DNA of 64,000 nt from Archangium_A sp035910535 (GTDB lineage Bacteria > Myxococcota > Myxococcia > Myxococcales > Myxococcaceae), in contig JAMHXF010000108.1 of the NCBI GenBank assembly GCA_035910535.1, forward strand, positions 22,539 to 86,538, in the 5' to 3' direction. Under the pieces are notes generated by a model. The model ran no database searches, was not told the DNA's origin, and saw only the letters and a list, made by a program, of their open reading frames with translations. A program made the translations under genes and the position numbers. Of the stretch, positions 7,495-15,969 are shown piece by piece. The number at the start of each line of letters is the position of its first letter. Position 1 is the first letter of the stretch.

Positions 7495-10400
7495 GTGACG
7501 CCCTTTCGGGGCACCGCGCGCTACGAGCTGGTTCGCGAGCTGGGCGCCGGCGGCATGGGCGTCGTCTACGAGGCGATCGATCGCGCGCGTGACGGACGTC
7601 GCGTGGCGCTCAAGGTGCTGCAGCGACAAGACGCCGAATCGCTCAGTCGCTTGAAGCGCGAGTTCCGCGCGCTCGCGGGCCTGCGGCACCCGAACCTGGC
7701 GGCGCTGTACGAGCTGTCGGTGGAAGGTGACGTCTGGTTCTTCACGCTCGAGTTGGTCGACGGCGTCGATTTCTTGTCGTGGGTTCGACCCGAGCAGGCC
7801 GCGCAGCGTGACGCGCCGACGGCCGAGTTGAACGTCACCGTGCGCGCGGGCGCTTCAGGCGCGCAGTTCGACGCGACGCGCCTGGCGGCTTCGTTCAAGC
7901 AGTTGACCGCCGGCGTTTCATTTCTGCATTCGCAGGGCCGCCTGCATCGCGATCTCAAGCCCTCCAACGTGTTGGTGACGAAGGAAGGTCGCGTGGTGAT
8001 TCTCGACTTCGGGCTGGTGCTCGAGCTCGAAGCTGCGCCCGACGCAGACGACGGCTCCATCGTCGGGACGGCGGCGTACATGGCGCCCGAGCAGACCGGC
8101 GCTGGGGCCGTGGGCGCGGCGACCGATTGGTACGCCGTCGGCGTGATGTTGTTTCAGGCGCTGACCGGGCGCGTTCCGTTCGACGGGCTCGCGGTGCAGG
8201 TGTTGCTCGACAAGCAACGAAGGCCCGCGCCAGCGCCTCGCGAGTTTGTCGCCAGCGTGCCACCTGAGCTGGACACGCTGTGTGTCGGCCTGCTGCGTCG
8301 CGATCCTGCAGAGCGCAGCGGCGCGGCCGAGTTGACGCGTCACTTCGGTGGCGACACGCGTGTGCCCATACCGCGCGTCGACGCGACCTTCGTGGGGCGT
8401 GACGCCGAGCTGGCGGTGCTCCGAGAAGCGCTCGCGAGGAGCCGCGCCGGTGCACCGGTCGTCGTGCAGCTCACGGGCGTCTCTGGCGTCGGGAAGTCGG
8501 CGTTGCTGCGGCGCTTCGTCAGTGAAGTCGACGGCGTGGTGTTGCTCGGGCGCTGTTACGAGCGAGAGTCGGTGCCGTTCAAGGCGCTCGACTCGGTCGT
8601 CGACGCGCTGGTTCGTCACCTCCATACGCTGAGCGCCGAAAAACTCGACGCGCTGTTGCCGCGCGACGCTGCTGCGCTGCTGCGCATGTTCCCGGCACTG
8701 GGGCGGTTGAGGGCGTTCCGCGACGCGCCGTTGCGTGAGGTGAAAGAAGCCGCCGAGCTGCGCCGGCGCGCGGTGCAGGCGTTGCGCGAACTGCTGGGTC
8801 GCATCGGAGATCGCGCTGCGTTGGTCGCCGTCATCGACGACGCGCAGTGGAGCGACGGTGACAGCGCGCAGGTGCTCGATGAACTGGTCACAGGTGTCGA
8901 CGCGCCCTCGGGGCTCATCGTGCTCGTCTCGACGGGCGAAGCGCGGGCGGGGAGCCTGCACCTCTCGGAGCTGAGCCGCGAAGAGGCGCACGCGCTGGCG
9001 GTGCAGGTGAGCGACGCGTCTCGCGCTGCGGCGATCGCGAAAGAATCTCGCGGAAATCCGTTTCTTCTGCAGCAGCTCGCCGAAGTCGGAGGCGAGGTGC
9101 CGCTCGAAGACGTCATGCGCGCGCGCGTCGACGCGTTGTCGCCGGCCGAACGTCGGCTGCTCGAGGTGGTCTCGCTCGCGGTCTCGCCGTTGTCTGAGCG
9201 CGTGGCACAAGTGGTTTCGGGCGTGCGTGCGTCTGATTTCGACACGGTGCCGGTGCTCAAGTCGGCGCGGTTGTTGCGGGGCACCTGGGAAGATCGAATC
9301 GAGCCCTGGCACAACCGAACCCGTGAAGCGGTGGTGAACGCGCTCGACGCCGATCGCGCCCGCGAGCTTCATGCGCGGCTCGCAGAGGCCTTGAAGAATG
9401 CCGGTGAGCTCGACGCCGTCGCGTGGCACCTCGGCGCGGCGGGGCTCGTCGAGCGGGCGGCAGACGAGACGGTCGCTGCGGCGCGACGTGCGGCGAAGCA
9501 GCTCGCCTTCGAGCGCGCGGGCGTGCTGTTCGAACGCGCGCTGGAGTTGATGCCCCGAGATGACAGCCACCGCCGCGACGTGTTGCTGGAGCTCGCGCAG
9601 GTCTGGGCGCAGGCGGGGCGGGGCGCGGAGTCAGCGCGCTCGTACGCCGCGGCGATGGCCGAACGTTCAGAGCTCGCGCTGCCTCCGGAGCAGACGCTCG
9701 AGCTCCGGCGCCGCGCGGCCGAGCAGCTGCTTCGCAGCGGGCACATCGACGCGGGGCTGGCTGCGGTTCGTGAGGTGCTCGACCAACTCGACATGACGCT
9801 CGCGAAGACGCCGACGCGCGCGTTGTTTGCGTTGGCGTTTCGTCGGTTTCATCTCTGGTTTCGGGGGCGCTCGTTCGTCGAGACGCCGGCGTCTCGAATC
9901 GCGCCGGAGTTGCTGCAGCGAATCGACGCGTGCTGGGCGGTGTCGATGGGCTTGGCGATGGTCGACACGATTCGTGGCGCGGGCTTCCAGTCGCGGCAGC
10001 TGTTGTTCGCGCTCGAAGCGGGCGAGCCGCACCGCGTGGCGCGCGCGTTGTCGGCAGAGGCGGCGTTCGTCGCGACCGGCGGCGTCTCGAGTGAGCGACG
10101 CGCGGCGCAGCTCATCGCCGAGTCGCGGCAGCTCGCAGACCGGCTCGGCGACCCGTCACTGAGCGGGCTCGTCGACTTCTGTGCCGGGCTGACGAAGTTC
10201 CTCGTGGGGCGTTGGCGTGACGCTGCGCGGCTCACCGCTGACGCTGAAAGACGCTTCAGTGAGGTCGGCGCCGCCGTGAGCTGGGAAGCGGCGAACTCGC
10301 GGCTGTTCTCGGTGTGGGCTCATTTCTACCTCGGTGACATCGCCGGGTTGTCGGTGCGGATTCCGGCCCTCACGCGTGAAGCCGAGCAGCGTGGAGATCG

Positions 10401-11016
10401 CTACGCCGTCACCGGGCTGCGCCTCGGGCTTTCGAACGTGGTGTTGCTGGCGGCCGACGACGTCGTGGGGGCGCGCGCGTCGATGTCGGCGGCGCTGGCG
10501 TCGTGGTCGTCGCACACGTTTCATTTTCAGCACTACTGGGCCGCGCTCTCGGAGGTGATGGCAGACCTCTATGAAGGCGCGACGCCGCGGACGCTCGAGC
10601 GCTTCGAGGCGTGTTGGAGATCGCTCTCGTCGTCACAGCTGCTTCGAATTCAGAACGTGCGCGTCGAGGCGAGATCGCTGCTGGCGCGCACGCTGCTCGC
10701 GCTCGGCCGGCGTGACGAGGCGCTTCGACATGCGCGGCTGCTGGCGAACGAAGGAGCGGACTGGGCGACGGCGCAGTCGTTGTTGCTCGAGGGCCTCGCG
10801 GTGGAGTCACCAGAGCGGCTGCGCGCCGCGTTGACGGCGTTCGAGTCAGCCGAGATGACGTTGTTCGCCGCGGTGACGCGGTTGCGACTCGGTGAGCTCG
10901 AGGGCGATGACGCGAACGTGCGCGCGGCCACCGAGTGGATGCGCGCGCAGGGCATCAAGGCGCCGGCACGTTTCGCTCAGACGCTCGCGCCGCTCAGGCA
11001 CACGAGAGCTTCTTGA
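7495..11016 (+). CDS. Ser/Thr protein kinase fused to an ATPase and a helical-repeat region
   Basis: A 1173-residue protein. Residues about 8-285 are a Hanks-type kinase: glycine loop LGAGGMGVVYEA, VALK, catalytic HRDLKPSN near 151, LDFGLV and MAPEQ. About 300-560 hold a P-loop ATPase: Walker A TGVSGVGKSALL near 330 and VIDDAQWSD as Walker B near 445, as in AAA-16/MalT-like modules. The remaining 600 residues are Ala/Leu/Arg-rich alpha repeats, TPR-like, with no DNA-binding domain. This layout resembles PknK-type kinases. GTG start two bases after the FHA activator stop. No membrane segment, so a cytosolic sensor. The last 23 bases overlap the end of a decayed gene on the other strand. Confidence 0.94.
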   Translation: MTPFRGTARYELVRELGAGGMGVVYEAIDRARDGRRVALKVLQRQDAESLSRLKREFRALAGLRHPNLAALYELSVEGDVWFFTLELVDGVDFLSWVRPEQAAQRDAPTAELNVTVRAGASGAQFDATRLAASFKQLTAGVSFLHSQGRLHRDLKPSNVLVTKEGRVVILDFGLVLELEAAPDADDGSIVGTAAYMAPEQTGAGAVGAATDWYAVGVMLFQALTGRVPFDGLAVQVLLDKQRRPAPAPREFVASVPPELDTLCVGLLRRDPAERSGAAELTRHFGGDTRVPIPRVDATFVGRDAELAVLREALARSRAGAPVVVQLTGVSGVGKSALLRRFVSEVDGVVLLGRCYERESVPFKALDSVVDALVRHLHTLSAEKLDALLPRDAAALLRMFPALGRLRAFRDAPLREVKEAAELRRRAVQALRELLGRIGDRAALVAVIDDAQWSDGDSAQVLDELVTGVDAPSGLIVLVSTGEARAGSLHLSELSREEAHALAVQVSDASRAAAIAKESRGNPFLLQQLAEVGGEVPLEDVMRARVDALSPAERRLLEVVSLAVSPLSERVAQVVSGVRASDFDTVPVLKSARLLRGTWEDRIEPWHNRTREAVVNALDADRARELHARLAEALKNAGELDAVAWHLGAAGLVERAADETVAAARRAAKQLAFERAGVLFERALELMPRDDSHRRDVLLELAQVWAQAGRGAESARSYAAAMAERSELALPPEQTLELRRRAAEQLLRSGHIDAGLAAVREVLDQLDMTLAKTPTRALFALAFRRFHLWFRGRSFVETPASRIAPELLQRIDACWAVSMGLAMVDTIRGAGFQSRQLLFALEAGEPHRVARALSAEAAFVATGGVSSERRAAQLIAESRQLADRLGDPSLSGLVDFCAGLTKFLVGRWRDAARLTADAERRFSEVGAAVSWEAANSRLFSVWAHFYLGDIAGLSVRIPALTREAEQRGDRYAVTGLRLGLSNVVLLAADDVVGARASMSAALASWSSHTFHFQHYWAALSEVMADLYEGATPRTLERFEACWRSLSSSQLLRIQNVRVEARSLLARTLLALGRRDEALRHARLLANEGADWATAQSLLLEGLAVESPERLRAALTAFESAEMTLFAAVTRLRLGELEGDDANVRAATEWMRAQGIKAPARFAQTLAPLRHTRAS

Positions 11017-11400
11017 AGGCGTTGTTGCAGCGGCGCTCCTGCACGAACGTTTGCCGACGCACGTGGGCATCGCCTTCTTTGCGGTGTCGCACGACGGCTC
11101 GCATTCCTCTTCGCAGGGGTCGTCCAGCTCCGCCGTGGACGTGTCGCATTCGATCTTCTTGCCCACCGCGCGGCAGTCGTTCTGCCCGCGAAGAACTTCT
11201 CGCCGTCGCACACCAGTAGAGCAGACGGCTTGATCGAACTGCTCTCTTGCCGTCGGTCGAGCAGTCGGAGCTCGCGCACGGTGCCCCGACGTCCCGCACC
11301 ACGTTGCCGGCGACCTCCATGCAGCCGGTCGCGCCCACCTTCGCGAGCGTTCCGTCGATGCAGGCGCCGGCCTGAGCTGAAGAGGAGCCTCCCTCTTTCG
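10994..11400 (-). pseudogene. Decayed cysteine-rich secreted protein gene with several frameshifts
   Basis: Reading leftwards, cysteine-rich pieces occur in order in three frames: GACIDGTLAKVGATGCMEVAG and PCASSDCSTDGK, then LVCDGEKFF, then GQNDCRAVGKKIECD with ELDDPCEEECEPSCDTAKK, and finally RRCNNAFKKLSCA before a stop. Each switch needs a one- or two-base indel, so at least three are required. The N-terminus and any signal peptide are missing; the remnant begins next to the thioesterase gene. The pieces would make a roughly 120-residue Cys-rich exported domain. Several clustered indels argue for gene decay, though local sequencing error cannot be excluded from sequence alone. Confidence 0.7.
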
Positions 11401-11421
11401 AGTGCTCCTTGCGTGTGAGGG

Positions 11422-11928
11422 TCAGCGGTCGAGCAGCTTCATCCACGTCGTTGCGGGTTTGTCTTTCTGGGCGAGGCGCTCTGCACGGCGCGTCGTCGCT
11501 TCTTCTGCGGCGAGGCGCTCGTTCTCGGACTCGCAGGCGAGCGGCGGCACGGGCAGCTTTTTCCCGTCTTTGTCGAGCGCCACGAAGGTCAGCAGCGCGC
11601 TGGTGGTGAGTTGCCGTTCACCAGTGAGCGGGTTTTCGGCGTGCACGGTGACGCCGATCTCCATCGAAGACTTGAACGCCGCGACCACGCGCGCCTTCAA
11701 GATGACCTGGAAGCCGATCTTGATGGGCGCGTGAAAGTGGAGATCGTCCATCGACGCGGTGACGACCTGCTGCCGCGCATGGCGCTGCGCAGACACGGCC
11801 GCAGCGATGTCGATCCACCCCATGACGGAGCCACCGAACGCTGCTCCGAGCGCGTTGGCGTCACCGGGCAACAGCAACTGCGTCATCTCGACGTGGGAGT
11901 CAGAACCTTTGCGCGGCGCGAGCGTCAT
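11422..11928 (-). CDS. Acyl-CoA thioesterase (hotdog fold, YciA/BACH-like)
   Basis: A 168-residue hotdog-fold protein. MTQLLLPGDANALGAAFGG followed by VMGWIDIAAAVSAQRHA and DDLHFHAPIKIG are the family's catalytic-loop and strand motifs; the Asp of the long helix (WIDIAA) is the usual active-site acid. Such enzymes hydrolyse acyl-CoA to free acid and CoA in the cytosol. A 30-residue charged tail (ENERLAAEEATTRRAERLA) follows the domain. It lies 21 bases downstream of the large lipoprotein gene on the same strand, but no functional link is evident. Confidence 0.9.
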   Translation of the reverse strand: MTLAPRKGSDSHVEMTQLLLPGDANALGAAFGGSVMGWIDIAAAVSAQRHARQQVVTASMDDLHFHAPIKIGFQVILKARVVAAFKSSMEIGVTVHAENPLTGERQLTTSALLTFVALDKDGKKLPVPPLACESENERLAAEEATTRRAERLAQKDKPATTWMKLLDR

Positions 11929-11949
11929 GCGGCCTCTTACACCGGGCGA

Positions 11950-14793
11950 TCAGGGCTGCGACGTGCCGTTCTTCGTGGCGCTCTTGAAGAGCTTGCCGTC
12001 GATGGGCGACGTGTAGAACTGCGGCGCTTCGGTCTGGGTGACCGACCACTGCACGACGCCAGAATCGGGTGCCCACTTCGGTGTGAACTCAGGCACGAGC
12101 AGCCCGAGCGGCGGCGTGCGCAACGTCGTGCCCAGCGGAACGGCGCCCGGCGTGGCGACGATGGTGAGCGTCATCTGACCTGGCACCTGAATGGTCGCGC
12201 TGCGCTCGTCGCCGATGTCGGGCAACGTCACGTCGAACACACCGCCGGGCGCGAGCGCGACGCCACCGTCTCCGACCGCCGCGCCGAAGGTCAACGCAGG
12301 CAGCGGTTGTTGTCGTGAAGACGCCGACGCGCTCCGGACATCGCCGTTCGGCGCGATGGTCGACGCGGAGATCACCAGATGTTCTCCGCTGCGGAGCGCT
12401 GCGCGTGGCGGCGCGAGGCCCACCCACGAACTCGAGGGCGGCGCCGAGTCGTATTCGGTCGCGAGCGTGACGGCGCGAGCTCCGAGGTCGAGGTATTCGC
12501 CGATGAAGTACGACCCGCCAGCGGGCCAGGTGATGGTGACGGGATCGTTGATCGGCCCGACGCCGGTGGTCAGGTCGACGGCCGCCACGCCCCCGTCGAT
12601 GGAGACGTCGCGACCGATGAAGACGCGCGTCGCGCGCTCGGTCTGCCCGGCGGTCGTCAGGCTCGTCGCCGCGAGATCAGTCACGCTCGAGCTGTGCGCA
12701 AAGAGCGGCTGCACCGTTGCGGAGCCCGTCGGCGCGTTGGCGCTGCGTGCGAAGAGCGGTGTCGCGACCTCGATTCGCTGGCCGGGCGTCGCGCCGGTGA
12801 CGTGCGCGATGAATGACGGGTGGCTCTGAGGCAGCAGCACGCCGCAGTCGAAGGCGCCGCTGCTCCGCTCGGCGACCGTCGCGTAGTGCAGGGTGGCTCC
12901 GTTGCAATGGGTGAGCAGCACGTAGCGACCGTTCGCCGCGCCGACGGTGAACTCGACGACGCCGCCATCACCGACGGGCACGGGCGCGAAGATGCCGGGG
13001 CAGGTGTCTTCGACGGCGGCGAGCGCGGGCCGGCCTGAGCGCGCGGCGAGGCGCACCGGGGTGCCGCCGGTGACGTGAGGGAGCACGGTCAGCAGCAGCT
13101 GCGCGGTGCGCGTCAGTCCACCGGCGGCGCCGGTGATCGTGACCGCCTGCTGCGTGCAGTTCGCCGACGGGTCGACGTCGAGCGTGAAGGTGTCGGTGCC
13201 CTGTGTTCCGGCGATGGTGATCGGCATGGCCGTGACGCCGGCCGGGAGCTGGCTGAGCGTCAGCACCACGTCGTCGTCGTAGCCCTGTTGGCGCGCGAGG
13301 CTCACCGAGAGCTGCGTGGTGCCGCTCGCGACGTTGACGCTTTCGCGCGGCGCGATCGCGAAGTCTCCGACGAGCAGTGAGATCGTCGCGGTGCGCGTCG
13401 CGCCGCCAAAGCCGGCGACGATGGTCAGCGGCTGCGCCTGCCCCACACTCGTCGAGGTGTCGACGGCGACGATGACCTGCTGTGCCGACGCATCGGCGGC
13501 GATGGGCGGCGCGGAGATCACCGAGCAGCTCGGCAGCGCGCACAGCAAAGTCAGCTCGATGGGGCCCTCGAAGCCGTTTTGTCGATCGACGGTGATCGGC
13601 AGCGCGCGGCGACCTCCTCGCGGAACGACGATCGTCGATGGCACATTCAGCGAGAGATCGGTGATGCGCAGCGCGACGGGAAAGTCGACGTCGCCGAGAG
13701 CGGTGTGCGCGACCAGCGTCACGTTGGTGGTCTCGACCGTCGCGGCGTCTTCGGCGGTCAGCACCACCTCGGCCGTCGTCGGTGAAGCGTCAGCGGTCAC
13801 GTTCAGCGGAGGGCCGAGCACCTCGAGCGTGATCGGCCCCGACGGTTGTCGCTGCGGTTCGAAGGTAACGGGCACGCGCGTCGTGCCGCCGCGCACCACG
13901 CTCCATTGCGAGGCGCTCGTCAGCGTGAGCCGCCTGACCTGCACGTGCACTTCGCGCGTTCGCACGACGCCGCCTGCCGTCGCGGTGACGAACAGCGTGA
14001 AATCGTCTGCGGGAATTCCGACTCCAGGAAGCGTCAGCTCCACGGCGCCGCTGCCGGAGATCGTCGCGGAGGCGCTCATCACCGGCGTCGCGCGCACGGT
14101 GATGGGCGCCGAATAGCCGAAGGCGGTCACGTGCACCGTGAGGCGCGCAGTCGCGTTGGCGAGGACCTCGAGCTCGTTGACCACGTCGATCGAGAAGTCG
14201 ACGATCTCGAGCTCCAGCGTGGTGGAGGCTTGAATGGCTCCCTTCGAGACGTTGATCGTCACCGGGTAGGTGGCGATCGGCGTGTCGGTGACGGTGAAGT
14301 GAATGGTGGCGCCGCGCTGCTCGGCAACGACACCAGCGGGGCGCCCGTCGACGGAGATGACGAAGCCGTCGAGGTTCTTCACCTCGATGGTCACCTCCGT
14401 CGAGCCGTCACGAAGCAATTGAACGGTCGATGGTGCGGAGATCGACACCTCGCTGATCACCAGGGCGACGTGGAGCTGGGCGGTCGCGGCGCCACGCGCC
14501 ACGGCGATCTCCAGCAGGTACGTCGACGACGCGCTCGCGCTGCCGTCAGAGATGAACTCGATCACCAGCCCGGCGGGGTTGGGCGTGGCATGGCTCGTCA
14601 CACTCGACGGCAGGCCGACGATGCGCGCGGTGGCGTCTCCTGTTCCTCCGTGCACGAGGATCTCGAAGGAGCTGCGTGAGCCGCGCAGCAACGGAACTTC
14701 TGACGGGGCGGTGAGCTCCAACTGCGTGAGGCCGTCTTGACAGCCGGTCACGCCAAAGAGCAGCACCGCGAGCAGCGCCTTCGTGATCCGCAT
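11950..14793 (-). CDS. Very large surface lipoprotein with tandem Ig-like repeats
   Basis: A 947-residue protein with a lipoprotein signal (LLAVLLFGVTGC, lipobox VTGC), so it should be anchored to a membrane by an N-terminal lipid. About six beta-rich repeats of roughly 90-100 residues follow, each opening with a phrase such as LTAPSEVPLLRGS, ISAPSTVQLLRDGS, LTSASQWSVVRGGT or LNVPSTIVVPRGG and continuing with Thr/Val-rich strands, like bacterial Ig-like adhesin domains. From about residue 600 the pattern changes to a region with paired cysteines and GDGGV phrases. No enzyme motif was seen. Likely surface or secreted structural or adhesive protein. The next gene upstream is a decayed radical SAM gene. 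Confidence 0.75.
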   Translation of the reverse strand: MRITKALLAVLLFGVTGCQDGLTQLELTAPSEVPLLRGSRSSFEILVHGGTGDATARIVGLPSSVTSHATPNPAGLVIEFISDGSASASSTYLLEIAVARGAATAQLHVALVISEVSISAPSTVQLLRDGSTEVTIEVKNLDGFVISVDGRPAGVVAEQRGATIHFTVTDTPIATYPVTINVSKGAIQASTTLELEIVDFSIDVVNELEVLANATARLTVHVTAFGYSAPITVRATPVMSASATISGSGAVELTLPGVGIPADDFTLFVTATAGGVVRTREVHVQVRRLTLTSASQWSVVRGGTTRVPVTFEPQRQPSGPITLEVLGPPLNVTADASPTTAEVVLTAEDAATVETTNVTLVAHTALGDVDFPVALRITDLSLNVPSTIVVPRGGRRALPITVDRQNGFEGPIELTLLCALPSCSVISAPPIAADASAQQVIVAVDTSTSVGQAQPLTIVAGFGGATRTATISLLVGDFAIAPRESVNVASGTTQLSVSLARQQGYDDDVVLTLSQLPAGVTAMPITIAGTQGTDTFTLDVDPSANCTQQAVTITGAAGGLTRTAQLLLTVLPHVTGGTPVRLAARSGRPALAAVEDTCPGIFAPVPVGDGGVVEFTVGAANGRYVLLTHCNGATLHYATVAERSSGAFDCGVLLPQSHPSFIAHVTGATPGQRIEVATPLFARSANAPTGSATVQPLFAHSSSVTDLAATSLTTAGQTERATRVFIGRDVSIDGGVAAVDLTTGVGPINDPVTITWPAGGSYFIGEYLDLGARAVTLATEYDSAPPSSSWVGLAPPRAALRSGEHLVISASTIAPNGDVRSASASSRQQPLPALTFGAAVGDGGVALAPGGVFDVTLPDIGDERSATIQVPGQMTLTIVATPGAVPLGTTLRTPPLGLLVPEFTPKWAPDSGVVQWSVTQTEAPQFYTSPIDGKLFKSATKNGTSQP

Positions 14794-14817
14794 GTCGTTC
14801 AGCCCCCGACTGAAGAA

Positions 14818-15193
14818 CTACTCCACTTGCGGCCACGAGCGTGAGTCGCTCGGGCGCGTGTTCGTTGACCCGACGGCTGGTGAGGCCGACGTTCGACGCA
14901 GAGCCGCGAGATGCCTCAACGCGTCGTCCCAGCGATTGTCTCCGTAGATCGAGGCGCGAACCTCACTGACCCACGGCGCGATTGGCGCGACACGTTCTTT
15001 CGTGAGCAGCGTTCCGTTCGTCGTCACGTTCAGTGCCAGCGGCGTCTCGTTCCACAACCGCCGAGCTCGCCGTCCACGAGCTCGAGGCTGCGTGATCGCG
15101 ACTGCAGAACGAACAGTCGAGGTTGCACGCGTTGGTGATGCCGAACACCACCGTGCGGGGCGCGCGATGCTTCAGGTGTGCCGTCGAAGGCAT
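14818..15193 (-). pseudogene. Remnant of a radical SAM gene (internal loss, frameshift, truncated end)
   Basis: The N-terminal piece starts at an ATG at 15193 and reads TVVFGITNACNLDCSFCSRD, which holds the CxxxCxxC iron-sulfur motif of radical SAM enzymes. The frame then breaks. In another frame the sequence resumes with ETPLALNVTTNGTLLTKER and SEVRASIYGDNRWDDALRHL, the next conserved strands of the same fold. The normal stretch between the two, including the GGE motif, is missing, and the reading frame ends after about 80 more codons, far short of a full enzyme. Together this is one broken gene, probably of the peptide-modifying or MoaA-like branch. Confidence 0.8.
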
Positions 15194-15225
15194 CGTCGCG
15201 ACGTGTGACTTCGGTGATCCTGAAC

Positions 15226-15969
15226 TCAGCGCGCGAGGAAGTCGCTGACTTTGTCGAGGAACTCGGCCTGGCCGCGGCCGTTGCGAATGTCGAGCGAGGT
15301 CACGTCGATCGTCAGCACGTCGACGCCGTACTTGCCCTGCAGCACCATGGGGAACGTCGCGTAGTACCCGTTCAAACCGCGCAAGAAGGCCGACTGAATG
15401 CCTTTCTCTTCTTCGCGGCCGCGCACCTTGATGCGCGAGAGCAGCACGTCGATCTTCGGTACATCGAAGCAGATGACCTTCTCGGGCTGCGCGACGTGCT
15501 TGGTGAGCCGCTTGAAGTACTCGAAGTACAGCTCGAGCTCCTTGTCGGTCATGTTGCCCAGGCCGTGGAGGTACTTCGCGAAGATCTCCGGGTCTTCATA
15601 GAGCGTGCGATCTTGAATGCAGCTCTTGGCGACCTTGTGAATCAGCTCGTGGTGCTCGACGCGACGAATGAGGAACTCGAGCTGCAGCGTGAAGCTCCAG
15701 CGCTTCATGTCGCCGTAGTACGGCGCGAGGAACCGGTTATCGATCACCGGCTCGTCGAAGAGTTCGAAGCCGAACTTCTGGCTCACCATCTTGGCGGCCG
15801 TCGTCTTGCCGGCGCCGATGTTGCCGGCCATCGCGATGAACAACTTTCGCGACAGCTTCGGAGGCGCGCGCAGCGACTCGATCGCCTTCACCGCGCGCAC
15901 GGCCTTGCTGGCCTTCTTCGTGGGCGACTTCGCCGGCACGGCTTCGAACTTCTTCTTCACGACGCCCAA
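15226..15969 (-). CDS. Deoxynucleoside kinase (dGK/dAK family)
   Basis: A 247-residue kinase that phosphorylates deoxynucleosides to monophosphates for salvage. P-loop GNIGAGKTTAAK near residue 50, the dNK substrate-site motif LFDEPVIDNRF and the IQDRTLYEDPEIF signature (the DRS-like arginine) identify the family; RIKVRGREEEK is the lid region. The first 40 residues are a Lys/Ala-rich extension before the fold (KKKFEAVPAKSPTKKASK), absent from typical members. The start overlaps the end of tdh by 13 bases, so coupling to tdh is likely although the pathways are unrelated. It may also start further inside; no ribosome site decides this. Confidence 0.88.
   Translation of the reverse strand: MGVVKKKFEAVPAKSPTKKASKAVRAVKAIESLRAPPKLSRKLFIAMAGNIGAGKTTAAKMVSQKFGFELFDEPVIDNRFLAPYYGDMKRWSFTLQLEFLIRRVEHHELIHKVAKSCIQDRTLYEDPEIFAKYLHGLGNMTDKELELYFEYFKRLTKHVAQPEKVICFDVPKIDVLLSRIKVRGREEEKGIQSAFLRGLNGYYATFPMVLQGKYGVDVLTIDVTSLDIRNGRGQAEFLDKVSDFLAR

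Noticed and set aside
7953..9570. Large open frame opposite the kinase-ATPase
   Set aside because: His/Arg-rich composition typical of antisense frames; no domain.
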